Positions 23,701 through 34,580 of a stretch of DNA of 64,000 nucleotides are shown piece by piece. Made by a program: the position numbers and the translations under genes. Position 1 is the stretch's first letter. Every line of letters starts with the position of its first letter. The notes below the pieces were generated by a model. The model searched no databases. It was given only the letters and a program-made list of their open reading frames with translations, and was not told where the DNA came from. The stretch comes from Gnetum montanum. Its lineage: Eukaryota; Streptophyta; Gnetopsida; Gnetales; Gnetaceae. Location: positions 398,763-462,762 of the forward strand of contig MNCI01023340.1 in assembly GCA_015680685.1 (NCBI GenBank), written 5' to 3'.

Positions 23701-25280
23701 ATTTCATGTTATCTATGTCATGACTAGTAGTCTCATGATAGTAACAATACTTTCTATAATCATAACATTTTGATATTTTAAATCTCCTTCCTACCTTAAC
23801 AAAGGTTCATTACTATTAGTTATATGCAACAATAGTATGTCCTCACTTGATTAGAAACTTGTTTTCTTCTTAGGTGACTATCTCTAAGAAGATTATTATG
23901 AAGCAAAAAATACCTCATGGGTATTTTAATGTATTGATCTTAATTCCTTTGTGGCATGCATTATTGAGCTAAATGAGATGAAGCTAAAGAAGCATTGTTT
24001 TTTCCTCCCTATGACATGGATTTTCCTTTCTCTTATTTCAAAGCTTTGTTGGCTTTATTACAAATTAACAAGAATTCCTAGTCACCATGCTAAATTGTAG
24101 CTTCTTCAATACGTCTAGTAGCTAGGAAAGTATCATTTAGAGAATGAGGCTTACGATAAGTGATCATTTTCTAGATGTACTTAATGACTACAACTTCAAA
24201 GATATCTTAAAGATGATTTTCTTTCAAATGGTAGGATAACTTGGTCTATGTAGTTGTCCATTGAGAAATGAACTTGTCAGTAGGTTCATTATGAGCTTCC
24301 TTAATTGCTACAAAGAATGTGATGCTACTACTTTAAGATACAATAAACATGAAACACTTAATGAAAGTAGCTAGCAAGTGTTCCAATGAAGTAGTGAATT
24401 CATGAGCTAAAGATGTATACCATTCAAGTGCTCTTCTAGAGAGTGAGTTAGAAAAAAACCTAAGTACAATCTAAGGATAGGAAGCAATAAGCATGCACTC
24501 ATTGTTGAATGTAACTACATGATTCATTAGGTGTCCCATTTTACCATTGTATTTTATGAAAATTAGCAACAATACTTCTTTAGGCATAAATGGCATAGGA
24601 ATCAATGAGCTTATAGGATCATTCAAAACCCAATCCAAAGAGATGGAAGAGCCATCTTGCATAGCCAAACTTTAGTTATTTTATCTTCATTACTTTGAAG
24701 ACAAGACATGACATCATTGAGTAATGTAAGGAGTTATAGATTAGATCTTAGAAAATATGACCAAGGCTTGGTTACAATTACAGGTAGAAAAGTTAGAGGA
24801 AAACACATGTATATAATAGGTCCAAATGTTGTTAAGATAGGTAAGTCTAATGAAATAAAATTAGGTAAATTAAAAGGAGTAGGTTATGTGTAACTAGGTT
24901 GAACAATACTAAACATCATAGCAATGATAGTAATAGGGATTCAAATGGAAGGGAATGATGAAATAGTGGATTGAGGTAGAGGAACAAAAAAGGAAGGTTT
25001 AAAAAATGGGTTTTGGAACTAGAAGAATAAGTGTAGATTACTATTATTATTGAAAGAATAAAAGCTATATGGTGGGAGGCATAGAGCTAATAGAAAGGCT
25101 AAGGTTAGATTATCCCAAGTCAAGAGAGATGGATCTAGGCAAAGAAACATGTGTCATAGTATCATTAATATTATGAATATGGTATGACAAGGGAATGGAC
25201 CTATTAATGCCCTTAGCTAGTTGTTTTTTATCTTCATTAATTAGGTAAACATTGAAGTCTAAGGTTATTCTTTCTCTTTT
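23700..25280 (-). pseudogene. Element E gag (Tat-like, broken)
   Basis: Upstream (25280-24700) there is a Pro-rich N-terminal region. The open stretch 24668-24471 reads FIKYNGKMGHLMNHVVTFNN, the start of the gag core. It continues through SLSRRALEWYTSLAHEFTTS and KEAHNEPTDKFISQW, typical of Retrotrans_gag in Tat elements. At about 23760, KYCYYHETTSHDIDNMKYL replaces the usual CCHC region with the Tat-type K-Y-C-x2-H-x3-G/S-H-x4-C layout, degraded. TAG and TGA stops interrupt it. Confidence 0.78.
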
Positions 25281-25424
25281 CCTTCTGGTAGGCTAATGAG
25301 ACCAAATGACATTGAATAGGTTAAATTTGATCAAATAAGGTTGCATTAGGCTAGAAATAGTATAAATAAAAATAAATTTTTTTATTTAATAATTTTATAA
25401 TTGGGATAAGTAAAATTTAAATAA

Positions 25425-25425
25425 N
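25425..25425. other. Single N in the stretch between F and E
   Basis: Isolated N inside the block similar to 41464-41640. By comparison with 35698 and 54116 it may mark a contig join rather than one unread base. Confidence 0.4.
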
Positions 25426-26890
25426 CAGAAGTCTATTATTAGTATTTAAAAAATGTAAAAAAATGATAATATAAGTGCCAAATTCTAAGAAAAAAGAGAA
25501 ACGAAATGATATGGTAAACAAAGAAACTACAAATACTATATTAAATATTATGAAAAAAATTTAAAATAATGGTTAAGAGATTATAGATTTTGTAGTTTAA
25601 TTGCCTGAGAATCCAAAATGTCCTTGAAAACTTGATGTAGTCAATAGGATATGTTTTGCAATCCAATCTACACCAATCTATCTCACACAACCTACTCTTA
25701 AAGCCTTATCTTCGATTAGTTATCTCTATTTGGATGACCTGTGCTAGGAAAGGAAATAGCTATGGACTTTTGCTTTTTTCCCTACTCCAAAAGTATCAAG
25801 TCAACTACAAGAAAAATTATTCAAATTTCCTTCAAAATATGTAAAATTTGGTTTAAATATACTATGCACATATTGATTTCTTATTGGTTGATTCTAACAT
25901 GATTGCTACCAAATTTTTGACAAATTCTACAACCTTTTAGAATCTTTTGGTGTCCAAAATCTGAGGTGTATGATACACCAACGTTTTTTAACTTTTTGGG
26001 CTTAAAATACCAATGTAGATAGTATTTTCTACCACCAAAAACTGGAGCATGTGACCATCAATGTATGGAGGTTTTTCCTACCAAATTTGGTGGCATATTT
26101 GGGCTACTTTCATGGCCCAAATCCCAACATATATGCCACCAACGTTTTTGGCTTTTTGCTGCCAAATTTGGTAGTGTATTTACATTTTGGGCTTTCATAC
26201 GTTAGTATAGATGAAATTTCCAACATATAAATTGCAAATTTCATCTTACACATTGAAATTTTGTTTGCAATTTTGTAAGAATGAGGCCACAAGGTAGGAT
26301 TTTTAATGGGAGAATAGGAAATTCTATCTGCCTAAAAATTCCCCTAAATTACAATGTAAATTCTTGGCTTTAAGGCTTCTTATACAAAATGTAAAATTTC
26401 TTTAGGTTGCTTCATTGGCCCCTCTTTGCTTACAGTTGGAGGATTGACCCAAGAGATAACAAGAAAGAATGCAAAACACAACCACAAGTTTATCACCAAT
26501 GTTCTTTCTCAACACTTGATTTTGCAGTTGTCTAACCATGTTGAAGAGTGCTTACAATGATGAAATAAGATCACAATGGAATATTATGCATTTGAGAAGA
26601 GATAAAGATGATATTAGTTATTAGGGAATGGTCACATGGGCTAACAAGGGATTCCAAATGTTAACATCATGGTCATGACATGGTGGTTTTATGTGAACTG
26701 GTTGACAAGGTCTTCATGCTTCATGCTCAAACTGTTGGTTACTTAATGATGTGTTAGAAGAACCAACACTTCATTCACAGGCTTCTTTGTTCACTAGGCT
26801 TATCCCTTTGTTTATTTGGAGTCATTGATTGGACTTTTAAGCTTCATTAGCCTCTTAGCTTTCTTGGTAGTTTGCTTCCCCATTTTTTTA

Positions 26891-26933
26891 TCTTCTTCTT
26901 CTTCTTCTTTTTTTTTTGGGTGGGGGGGGGAGG
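26891..26933 (+). repeat. Low-complexity (ctt)n, T-run and G-run
   Basis: A cttcttctt run passes into about ten T and then gggtgggggggggagg. The G run could fold as a quadruplex on the plus strand. It is simple sequence with no gene context. Confidence 0.85.
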
Positions 26934-27574
26934 GAATGAAACCTTCATTAGGTTTCATTACCAAGGCCAAACTTGGTTTTTATTTTCTCATTGAATGGGA
27001 TGTGTTACATTCAATGAACTTATGGTAGAGCATGTTGAAGGAGATGTCACATGGCCATGATTCATGAAGGAGAAACATAGGTCTTTTTTGTTATTAGGGT
27101 AAGGAACATTATGGTTTGGCTATAGGGTTATGGCTTAAGAGGGGTAACAGAAGCGATGTGAGGTAAGCAATTCTAGTAAGGTTGAACAAGCTAACTGAAT
27201 CTCCTACATCAAGGTCACATGGTAACCCATTACTGTAATGAGTTATACACTTGTGATGACTTTGAGCTTTATCATACAAGCATAACTCAAAGAGAATAAG
27301 AAAACAAGTTAAAGAATACATGTTATTACAAGAGATTTCATAGCCACATGAGGCAATAAGCAAGAATACATGACACTATTGGTTACAATTGGTAGAATAT
27401 GAAAAATTTGTACTTTATTTCACAAATTTATACAAACTTTGCACTATCTTGTTATTCAAAAAGAAAGATGAGAAGTCATGCTAGCTTGCTTGTTGTAGGC
27501 TACATAGGTTATTAATGTCAATTGTTCTTCCGTACTTGTAAACAAAGGCAAACAAAGGCTATAAGAAAACAAGT

Positions 27575-28692
27575 TAGCATTAGATATAATAAGGTTTGAG
27601 ATAGGAATGTTTAACTAGATTGGCCAATTCATTCCCATCCATGTCCACCAATCTAAATGCTCTATTTTCATAAGCTTTGATGACCAAGAAAGGTCCTTCT
27701 CAATTGGCCAAGAACTTGTTTGCATGTTCATGAACAACCTTAAGAATAAGGTCTTCTTCCTTGTCTTTTTTTCTATTCAAGTCATGATGATGTTGTTATT
27801 TCTACCTCTCTTTATATCATTTTATGTGAATAAGCATTTGTATTTGCTATTCCTCCACCAAATTGAGATTAATGATATGCAACTCCTTATTTTGTTCATC
27901 ATTAATGAAATTAGATAGAGCTACTCTTAGTGATGGAACCTACAATTCAAGAGGCAAGACAACTTCATACCCATAAACATGGCCATATGGGATGGCTTCG
28001 ATTGCAATTCTAAAGGTTGTCATATAGGCCCAAAGTGCATGCAAGAGTCATTCATGCCACTTGTGTGTGCTATTATTTAGCATCTTTTTAAGTAGGTTTA
28101 TGATGACTTTATTACTAGATTCAACTTACCCATTAGCTTGTAAATAATATGGTGATGAAAGTGTTTGTGTTTCCTATGTACTAAACTATGGTCCATTGTC
28201 TGTGACTATTGTTACAGATATGCCAAAATGGAACACTATGTTTTCTAATATGATTTTACAAACTTGTTGAGATGTTTTTTTCCTTAGAGGAATAGCTTCA
28301 ACCCACTTTGTAAACTATTCAGTTGCACTAATAATGAAGCTATGCCCTATAGAAGACTTAGGTATTATAGGTCCAATAATTTTGATTCACTATCATTAAA
28401 ATGACCATGTGATATAAGTAGTATGTAACTTAGTTGGTGGCACATGTATTAAGTTATTGTGATGTTGATAGGTATCATAACTTTTAAATTTCTATAGGCA
28501 ATCTCTCTTCATATATGACCAATAGTATCCTAATTGTCTAATCTTTATGGTCATGGCTCTAGGTCCTATATGTCATTCACATATGTTCTCGTGAACTTGC
28601 TCAAGGACTATATAGTCTTCTTCCTTTCCCAAGCATACCAACAATATACCATCATAGGACCTTCAACATAATGTGTTATCAACTATGATAAC
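27575..28692 (-). pseudogene. Element F integrase (Tat-like), C-terminal two thirds
   Basis: On the minus strand, from the B junction at 28692: a degraded zinc-binding region, then GPIIPKSSIGHSFIISATE and FTKWVEAIPLR of the core, VTDNGP with the second catalytic Asp (28205-28190), and VESSNKVIINLLKK with the third catalytic Glu present. The first Asp position appears as Lys. The C-terminal module reads EGPFLVIKAYENRAFRLVDM, ending KHSYLKPYY with a stop at about 27575. This is the Tat type and differs from the Athila integrases here. It is interrupted by B at 28692/38524. Confidence 0.87.
28688..28692. repeat. Target-site duplication of element B, left copy (ataac)
   Basis: The five bases ataac stand just left of the B 3' LTR and recur exactly at 38524-38528, right of the 5' LTR. 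Confidence 0.9.
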
Positions 28693-29480
28693 TAATGATT
28701 AGCGAGGTACCCCTACACTCAACCATATGAATATGAGTGTAACATGCACGATCCGGTCGAACTCCATAGACTAAGTGCCTACACACCTCATGGAACACTT
28801 AAGGTTAATTATTTTTTGTCTTCCTAGACTTACTTGTATTTGTCATAGTGTATGGTTAAGTAAGTCTGAGGTATATGATTTTTATAGTCTTTTTCTGTTT
28901 TATCTCCTATGCTATTGAGGTGAAGAGTTGAAGAGACTAATCACTAGCTTTAACTAATGAACTAAGTCTAATTTAACCTAGCATCAGCATCCCTTCCCAC
29001 TTACCGTACACACCCTGAACCAATGCAACCATGGTTACCAAATGCTAGTCGTTGCTGGGATCACCACGCGTAATGCACGTGCTCGAAGCGGTCGTACTGA
29101 GGCACTTAACTAGGAGAGAAGGGTTGAGAGAGAAAGCAGTAAATAACTAATAAATCATGTAAATAATAGGTAATAAATAACATTAAATAAAATCCTAATT
29201 AGCCTATTCCATGCACTTCAAGGTTTATCCAAGAAGCTCATCTTTATTTCCGTACACAAACTTGTGTTCAGGTATAATGTTTGCTCGAATAAAGATCCGT
29301 TCACTTTAGGACTCCTACTACAGGCACATGGAAAATATTCTATCTCTGGAGTAATCAATCTGCCAGAGTTTTCCTACTTTCTAGCCTAGGATGAGAAAAC
29401 AAGGGAGAGCCACCTCTTATTTATAGATATGACAACGCACCATGATATCGCAGGGGAGGATGCGATATCGCATCCCATCA
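28693..29480 (-). repeat. Element B 3' LTR
   Basis: 788 bp. On the minus strand it starts TGATGGGATGCGATATCGC at 29480. The U3 start carries gatatcgc palindromes; the TATA box is at 29425-29418. Its inner half is nearly identical to the 5' LTR. It serves as an intact reference for the gap at 38120-38149. Confidence 0.95.
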
Positions 29481-29494
29481 TACCCCCATGACTA
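29481..29494 (-). other. Element B polypurine tract
   Basis: On the minus strand TTAGTCATGGGGGTA ends at the 3' LTR start. A second copy of the same 15 bases is found upstream at 30024-30038. Confidence 0.85.
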
Positions 29495-31206
29495 AATGAA
29501 AACTCATCCTCGAGTTCCTTATAATAATATCGAGAAGGTATGGGATTATTGACTCAAATGAAACTAATGGGATGACATATGAATGGATCATCATTACAAG
29601 ACATAACAAGATTGGTGTTCATAACAACAAGGGTGAACACCTTATTACATTGACATTAGGCCTCATTTGGCAGCTTGAGAAAGAGAGAAAGAAAGAATTT
29701 TTTCTGCTACCAATGCCAAGATTGCATCTTTCATTGTCCACCCATAAGCGCGCCATCGATCTTGCTCCTTGCATAGTTGTTTCAGCATCACTCCATTCCA
29801 AGTGTTCCCTCCAGATCCAATCCATTGTTGCATGATTTTCATCTGCACACGCAACACAGTCTTATATTAGCAAGGGTAAATGAATCACCATGTAATTGAT
29901 ACCTTGCTTCAGTGTAAGTCCATTGGCTGAGTTGTGGTATGGCTGATTGTGATTCTGGAGATGTATTAATGGTCACTACCGAAGGTGTAGGAATTAGGAG
30001 AAAATCGAAAAAATTGGGCCTTGTACCCCCATGACTAATCGCGAACCTCCGGTAGCATTAGAATGGAGAAAGAAAAGGAATAAGAAAGATAGATAAAAAG
30101 GGACAACTATGACATCGATGAAATGGATGTCAAGATGGAAATGAAAAAAATAAAATGGATTGCAAAAATGTTAGGGAAAAAAATTTAACTGGTTCCCTAA
30201 ATAGGAATGTCAGTGGATCCTCCCCAAAGCAGGCTCATGCCCTTAATGCCTTGACAAACCCACATTCGAAGAGTCCGTTCTGTGAATTTCCTTTAGAACA
30301 AGATTTAAAGTCTTAACTGTAAGAATTTACCAAAAAGAAAACAATGCATCTACCAAAATATACACTAATGATACAACCGGCAATGAGGTGAACAATGGAG
30401 AGAAGGATGGAGAGAAGAGAATGGAATGGAATCCCAAGAACAAGGTGGTGTATGTCCCCTTGTGTGTTTCATGATTAATTTGACTTAGCAAATCTCATTC
30501 CAACTCTGGCCTCAAATTAACCACTTCTAGTGACTTTGCATTAATACATCCGATTAATCCATCCTCTTGAATAACAAGAATTCTTCCCTTAAGAGCCACC
30601 ACCATTCCAACGAAATGAATGAGGAGAGAATGGGAAGCGAGGAGGCCCTTAGTTAGAGGGAACATTTTTGGTTCCATAACCAGTGCTTGTAGCCCAAGGG
30701 ATTGTTTCGTCTAATGGGTGTGCTTTGAATTCTCACTTTTTTTTATTTTTTTTTCTTTCTTTTCTTTTCTTCTTTTTTTTTTGGTTTTATGTGTTTATGC
30801 GTGAGAACCACACCATGCAAAGACTTCTTATTTTTATTGACTCAGCTTTCGATAATTGGGTAACATCGAAATGGTAAGAAAACTCAAGAAGCACCCAAGA
30901 GAATGGCCAACATAAAAGCATCAATTTCCCTTGAAGTCACACCCTTTTCAAACCTTGAGTCCTTCCTTGGTTTGAGAAATACCCAGTCACTAGTTCATTA
31001 AAGTTCTTATTAGAAAGGACTGTACATTTCCAAGCCGAGAGAGACCATAGAACTTGTGGATGGATGGATGAAGTGGACTCATTGCCTACCATATCAAAAG
31101 AACATACCTTAGTATCAACATCATAACTTAAAGGTAAAAACCAAACATTAGCAATCAATGAAAAACAGTTCATACCATCGGGAAGAACACTTATTGGGTG
31201 AAAAAA
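29495..31206 (-). other. Element B 3' UTR with a second polypurine-like tract
   Basis: No gene is supported in this stretch. The part 29495-29650 matches the pre-PPT region of C (57420-57590). At 30024-30038 there is a second exact copy of the PPT motif. The part 30180-31060 corresponds to the conserved 3' block of A and D (accacaccatgcaaagac, accagtgcttgtagcc). Small ORFs here (29572-29835, 29619-29857, 30495-30677, 30683-30877, 30937-31173) overlap on both strands and are not conserved in the other copies. Confidence 0.7.
30024..30038 (-). other. Second polypurine-like tract in element B
   Basis: tacccccatgactaa on the plus strand is identical to the first 15 bases after the B 3' LTR (29481-29495), about 540 bp away. 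The flanking bases differ, so it is not part of a longer duplication that I can see. Confidence 0.6.
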
Positions 31207-31599
31207 TTACAAGATGGATAACACATGCACACACACGCACACAAAAAATGAAAAAGTATAACGATGTTGTAAAACAAAAACAAGAAAAGTTAAATAAATT
31301 TGTAAAACAAAAATGTGGAAAACAAAAACAAGAAAAGTTAAAGAAATTTGTAAAACAAAAATGTGGAAAACAAAAACTTGTAAAACAAAAACGTGGAAAA
31401 AAAAACGGGCAAAACAAAAATGTGTAAAACAAAAACTAAAAAGAACTGAGGGCCTCCAATGATCAGCATAGGTGGCCATCTCCTCCATGACTGAGTTGTG
31501 AGGGAGAGATCTAAAATAGAGAGTGAGGTTGCCTGCTAGTGGAGGTGTAATTTTTACAAGCTGTTGTGGGTTCACATAAAGGTTTTGTTTGTTGTACAT
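31207..31599 (-). pseudogene. Element B pol 3' tail frame with Phe-rich repeat
   Basis: A 130-codon open stretch overlaps the integrase end in another frame. It contains MEEMATYADHW, aligned with MGKMAIHANH in A, MGEMAIHFDH in C and MGEMSNHANY in D, then a Phe/Leu/Val-rich part made by imperfect tandem units of about 53 bp (31273-31376 on the plus strand, words such as tgtaaaacaaaaa). It may be no more than conserved T-rich 3' UTR. The Lys-rich plus-strand ORF over the same repeat (31158-31427) is an artefact. Confidence 0.4.
31265..31440 (+). repeat. A-rich tandem repeat (units of about 53 bp, subunit tgtaaaacaaaaa)
   Basis: Two near-identical units (about 31273-31325 and 31326-31376) are followed by shorter subunits. 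The same place after pol is A/T-rich in A, C and D, but the clear tandem duplication is specific to B. Confidence 0.85.
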
Positions 31600-32660
31600 T
31601 AACCAATAATCTTTTATCCAGGCTATCAGGCTTGTATATCATCATGGCACCAGAGAGGAAGGTTGTATGAATAATATAAGGTCCTTCCCACAATGTTTGA
31701 AATTTTGTACGCTGTGGTATGTGCGTGGGATTCCAGTAAAGAACCTTGTCTCTTGGTTGGTACCTAAACCTTCGAATTCTTAAGTCATGACACTATTTAC
31801 TGTGTCGCTTGTGCAACTCATTTAACGATAGTGCAACTAATCTATTCTCGTCTAGCACGTTCAGAGTTGTCAACCGTTGTTTTTGTGCTAGGTTGAGGTC
31901 CAAGTGATGGTCGCAATCCATGGATAGTGTATGGAGCTCATTCTGTATGGGGAGCTTTGGTAGTTTCCCGTACACTAACTCATAGGGAGAATAGCCTGTA
32001 GGGAGCTTCCAAGTGGAGCAGTATGCCCAAAGAGCATTGTTCAGTTTCGTGTTGCAGTCTTGCCTAAATTTGCTAATCGTTCTTGTTAATATTCTTGTAA
32101 TCTCCCAGTTAGTAACCTTGGCTTGACCATTAGCTTGGGGGTGGTAAGGTGTGGTCAATTTAAGCTCAACCCATAAGCATTGCATCAATTTGTGAAAGGT
32201 TGCACCCGTAAAATGTGTTTCATTATCAGAGATGAGTGCACGCGGAACACCAAACCTGTTTATGATTTGTTGTTGTACAAATCGTGCAGCCGTAGATGAT
32301 GTGAAGTCTGTTACTATGGCTACTTTAGCCCATTTGGTTAAGTAATCAACAACAATGATGATATATGCTTTTCCATTGGACATCAATGTAATAGGCCCCA
32401 TAAAATCTATTCCCCAGATATCAAAGGGTTCCAAAGGTTGAATCCATTGTTGCAGACCCTCCATTCTAGCAGTCATTCCACCGTCACGTTGGCAGCATTC
32501 ATAGGATTGGGCAAAATGATGGGCATCCTAAAATAGTGTTGGCCAATAATATCCTGCAAGTAGGACCTTGGTAGCCGTTTGTCTCCCAGCATAGTGACCC
32601 CCACAGGGGCCCTCATGAGCATCCTAGAGAACTTTTAATTGATCCTTATTGGGCACGCAC
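31511..32660 (-). pseudogene. Element B integrase (largely open, third catalytic residue Lys)
   Basis: The 227-codon open stretch 32476-31793 holds the core: IWGIDFMGPIT (first Asp), VPRALISDNETHF (second Asp) and YHPQANGQAKVTN, where Lys replaces the expected Glu 35 residues after the second Asp. Host-side landmarks such as LNNALWAYCSTWKLPTGYSP follow. Downstream, 31693-31511 carries the GPF/Y-type module MWEGPYIIHTTFLSGAMMIY. Upstream, 32660-32480 covers the zinc-binding domain in a broken frame. Integrase joins cDNA ends to the target. With Lys at the third position, activity is doubtful unless another residue acts. Confidence 0.92.
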
Positions 32661-32740
32661 CATTGAACCAAGCCATCAGGATAGACTTTATAGAGTTGTC
32701 CCTTGATTTCCATGAAGTACTTGGTTTTTTGAAGAAACTA

Positions 32741-33343
32741 TTATTTCTTCCTAAAGTACAACCCTTGTGGTGTTTGTTGGGAAATGAGATAAGTAAGAAT
32801 GCCACTATACCAATTTATTTCTATGGGTTGATCATTTACTACATCGGTAAAGAGGGTTTCATTAAGAAAATGGTCAGATATAGCATATTCATCCTCTTTG
32901 TTATCCCAACGCAACCGAGATAGGTGATTTGCAACTACATTCTTGGTGCCTTTGCGATCTACTATTGTTAAATTGAACTCTTGAAGAATTACCAACCAAC
33001 GTATGATACGTGGGCTAACCATTGGCTTGTTCATAAGGAACCTAATTGCACTATGATCCATATGGATGTATACTTTGTAGCCCAATAAATAGTGCCTAAA
33101 TTTATCCAATGCAAACACTACAACCATTAATTCCTTTTCCATAGTCATGTAGTTGAGTTATGCACCGGTGATACTCTTACTGGCACAGTGGATGTAATAA
33201 GGTCATTTTTGTTCATCTAATTGTGTCAGTACGGCTCCTAAGGTGTAATTAGATGCATCAGTCATGATATGGAACGGCCTGGACCAATCAGAGGCTTGTA
33301 GAATGGGAGTTCCCACAAGCCTCTATTTGAGAGTTTGGAATGC
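32741..33343 (-). pseudogene. Element B RNase H
   Basis: The open stretch 33148-32741 (135 codons) reads MTMEKELMVVVFALDKFRHY, VYIHMDHSAIRFLMNKPMVS and VVANHLSRLRWDN, the Athila RNase H segment. The preceding part with its first acidic residues (33343-33150) is in a different frame. RNase H degrades the RNA template during cDNA synthesis. It joins RT directly upstream and integrase downstream. Confidence 0.88.
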
Positions 33344-34180
33344 TCATTCACATTCTCTGGTCCATTCAAATGGTGCATCTTTTTTTGTTAATTCCACCAA
33401 CGGCTTGGCAATTTTGGAGAAGTTCTCAATAAATCTCCTGTAGTAGCCAGTGTGTCCAAGGAATGATAGAATGTCTTTGACAGTTTCTGGTTGTTGGGTT
33501 ATTCCTTGGATGAATTTAATTTTTTCCAAATCCACCTCTATTCCTGATTGTGAAATTTTATGCCCTAATTCTACGTCCTCTTGAACCATCAAATGGATCT
33601 TTTGCCAGTTGAGCTTTAGGTTGGTTTCAACACATTGTTTCAATACTTGCTCTAACCAGTCAAGGGCTTGATCAAAGCTCGTCCTATAAGTGGAGAAGTC
33701 GTCCATAAAGACTTCTACTCCGTTACCTATTTGCTGCTAAAATATGCTTAGAACTAATCGTTGGAATGTGGCAGGGGCATTGCATAAGCCAAAAGGCATT
33801 TGTTTGTATGCAAACATTCCCCAAGGACTAGTGAACGTTGTTTTGGCTTGGTCTTCTGGTGCAATTCATATTTGGTTGTACCCACTATATCCATCCAAAA
33901 AACTGTAATAGCGATGCCCTGCTATAGTGTCTAAGACTTGGTCAACAAATGGCAATGGGAAGTGATCTTTAAATGTTTCCATATTCAATAGCCTAAAGTC
34001 TATACATACCCTCCATTTGCCTCCTTTTTTGGTACGATTACAAGAGGACTAACCCATTCGCTATTAGCAATGGGGTAAATGAACCTAGCCTTGAGAAGTT
34101 GCTCTATCTCCTCTTTCACTATTTGTTTTAACTTTGGGTTCAATCACCTCTATGGTTGCTTATGAGGCTTCATGGAGGGG
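33344..34180 (-). pseudogene. Element B reverse transcriptase
   Basis: On the minus strand RT begins near 34150 with NPKLKQIVKEEIEQLL and continues through EWVSPLVIVPKK (one-base loss after this), WRVCIDFRLLNMETFKDHF, YYSFLDGYSGYNQI and FGLCNAPATFQRLVLSIF. The catalytic box VFMDDFSTYR lies at about 33711-33690. The open stretch 33706-33344 covers the thumb (VELGHKISQSGIEVDLEK, SFLGHTGYYRRFIENFSK). The FMDDFS box and the C-V-E-T-N-L-K-L-N-W segment are Athila hallmarks. A few stops and one shift break it. Confidence 0.93.
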
Positions 34181-34580
34181 TCCATGTAAATCCTATGCTG
34201 GCATATCCTAGGGTCTATTCTAGTTAGTTCAGGGTATGACCAAGAAAAGGCTATTGACCACTTATTTATCACCTTCAGCAAACTCTCTTTTTCTTGTGGG
34301 CAAGCTTTGCGTTGATGATTACCAATTTTCCATTTTTAAGGATCATGTATTCTAAACCAGTGGGCAATGGTTTTAAATCTAGGGGCTCTTGTTTAAATTT
34401 CTCAGGAATCTCCAACTGCCCCCAGTTAATGTATTTAGGGTTAAGGGCTAGAAGTTGGTCATGAACCTACTCAAGTACATCCATTCTTTCAATGTAAGTA
34501 CTCGTTGTCCCCTTAGTCAATTCCATGCATGTCATTGAATTATTCTCTTGGTCAGACATTAGCCACTGGGTGTTTTCTTG

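Larger units (their letters stand above)
22252..25290 (-). mobile_element. Element E: Tat/Ogre-like retrotransposon, gag-protease part, truncated by element A
   Basis: Minus-strand translation gives a Tat-type gag (25280 to about 23700) and then a Tat-type protease (about 22760-22280). The rest of the element should continue on the far side of A, outside the window. It is clearly different from the Athila gag in this window and is strongly decayed. E lies downstream, in element direction, of the RT-integrase part of F, with an LTR- or leader-like stretch between them. Confidence 0.8.
25300..27570 (-). other. LTR- or leader-like stretch between F integrase and E gag
   Basis: No gene is supported in this 2.3 kb. 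The part 25302-25510 matches 41464-41640 in the same orientation, by eye roughly three bases in four. The part 25930-26230 has recurring words such as accaacgttttt and ccaatgtaga, resembling the array at 42030-43420. At 26891-26933 is a (ctt)n run, then a T run, then a G run. It probably contains the LTR shared by, or lying between, F and E, but I could not define its ends. A single N stands at 25425. The 84-codon ORF at 27363-27109 shows no conserved motif. Confidence 0.45.

Noticed and set aside
22252-25290. Endogenous pararetrovirus origin for E
   Set aside because: The gag core and protease layout and the nearby LTR-like stretch fit a Tat-type Ty3/gypsy element; no movement protein is seen.
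27109-27363. 84-codon minus-strand ORF after the F integrase
   Set aside because: It follows the integrase stop, has no conserved motif and probably is 3' UTR.
29572-29857. Overlapping ORFs on both strands in the B 3' UTR
   Set aside because: Not conserved in A, C or D and without a known motif; open by chance.
31158-31427. Lys-rich plus-strand ORF of 89 codons
   Set aside because: It is the antisense reading of the A-rich tandem repeat after the B pol and has no counterpart in the other elements.
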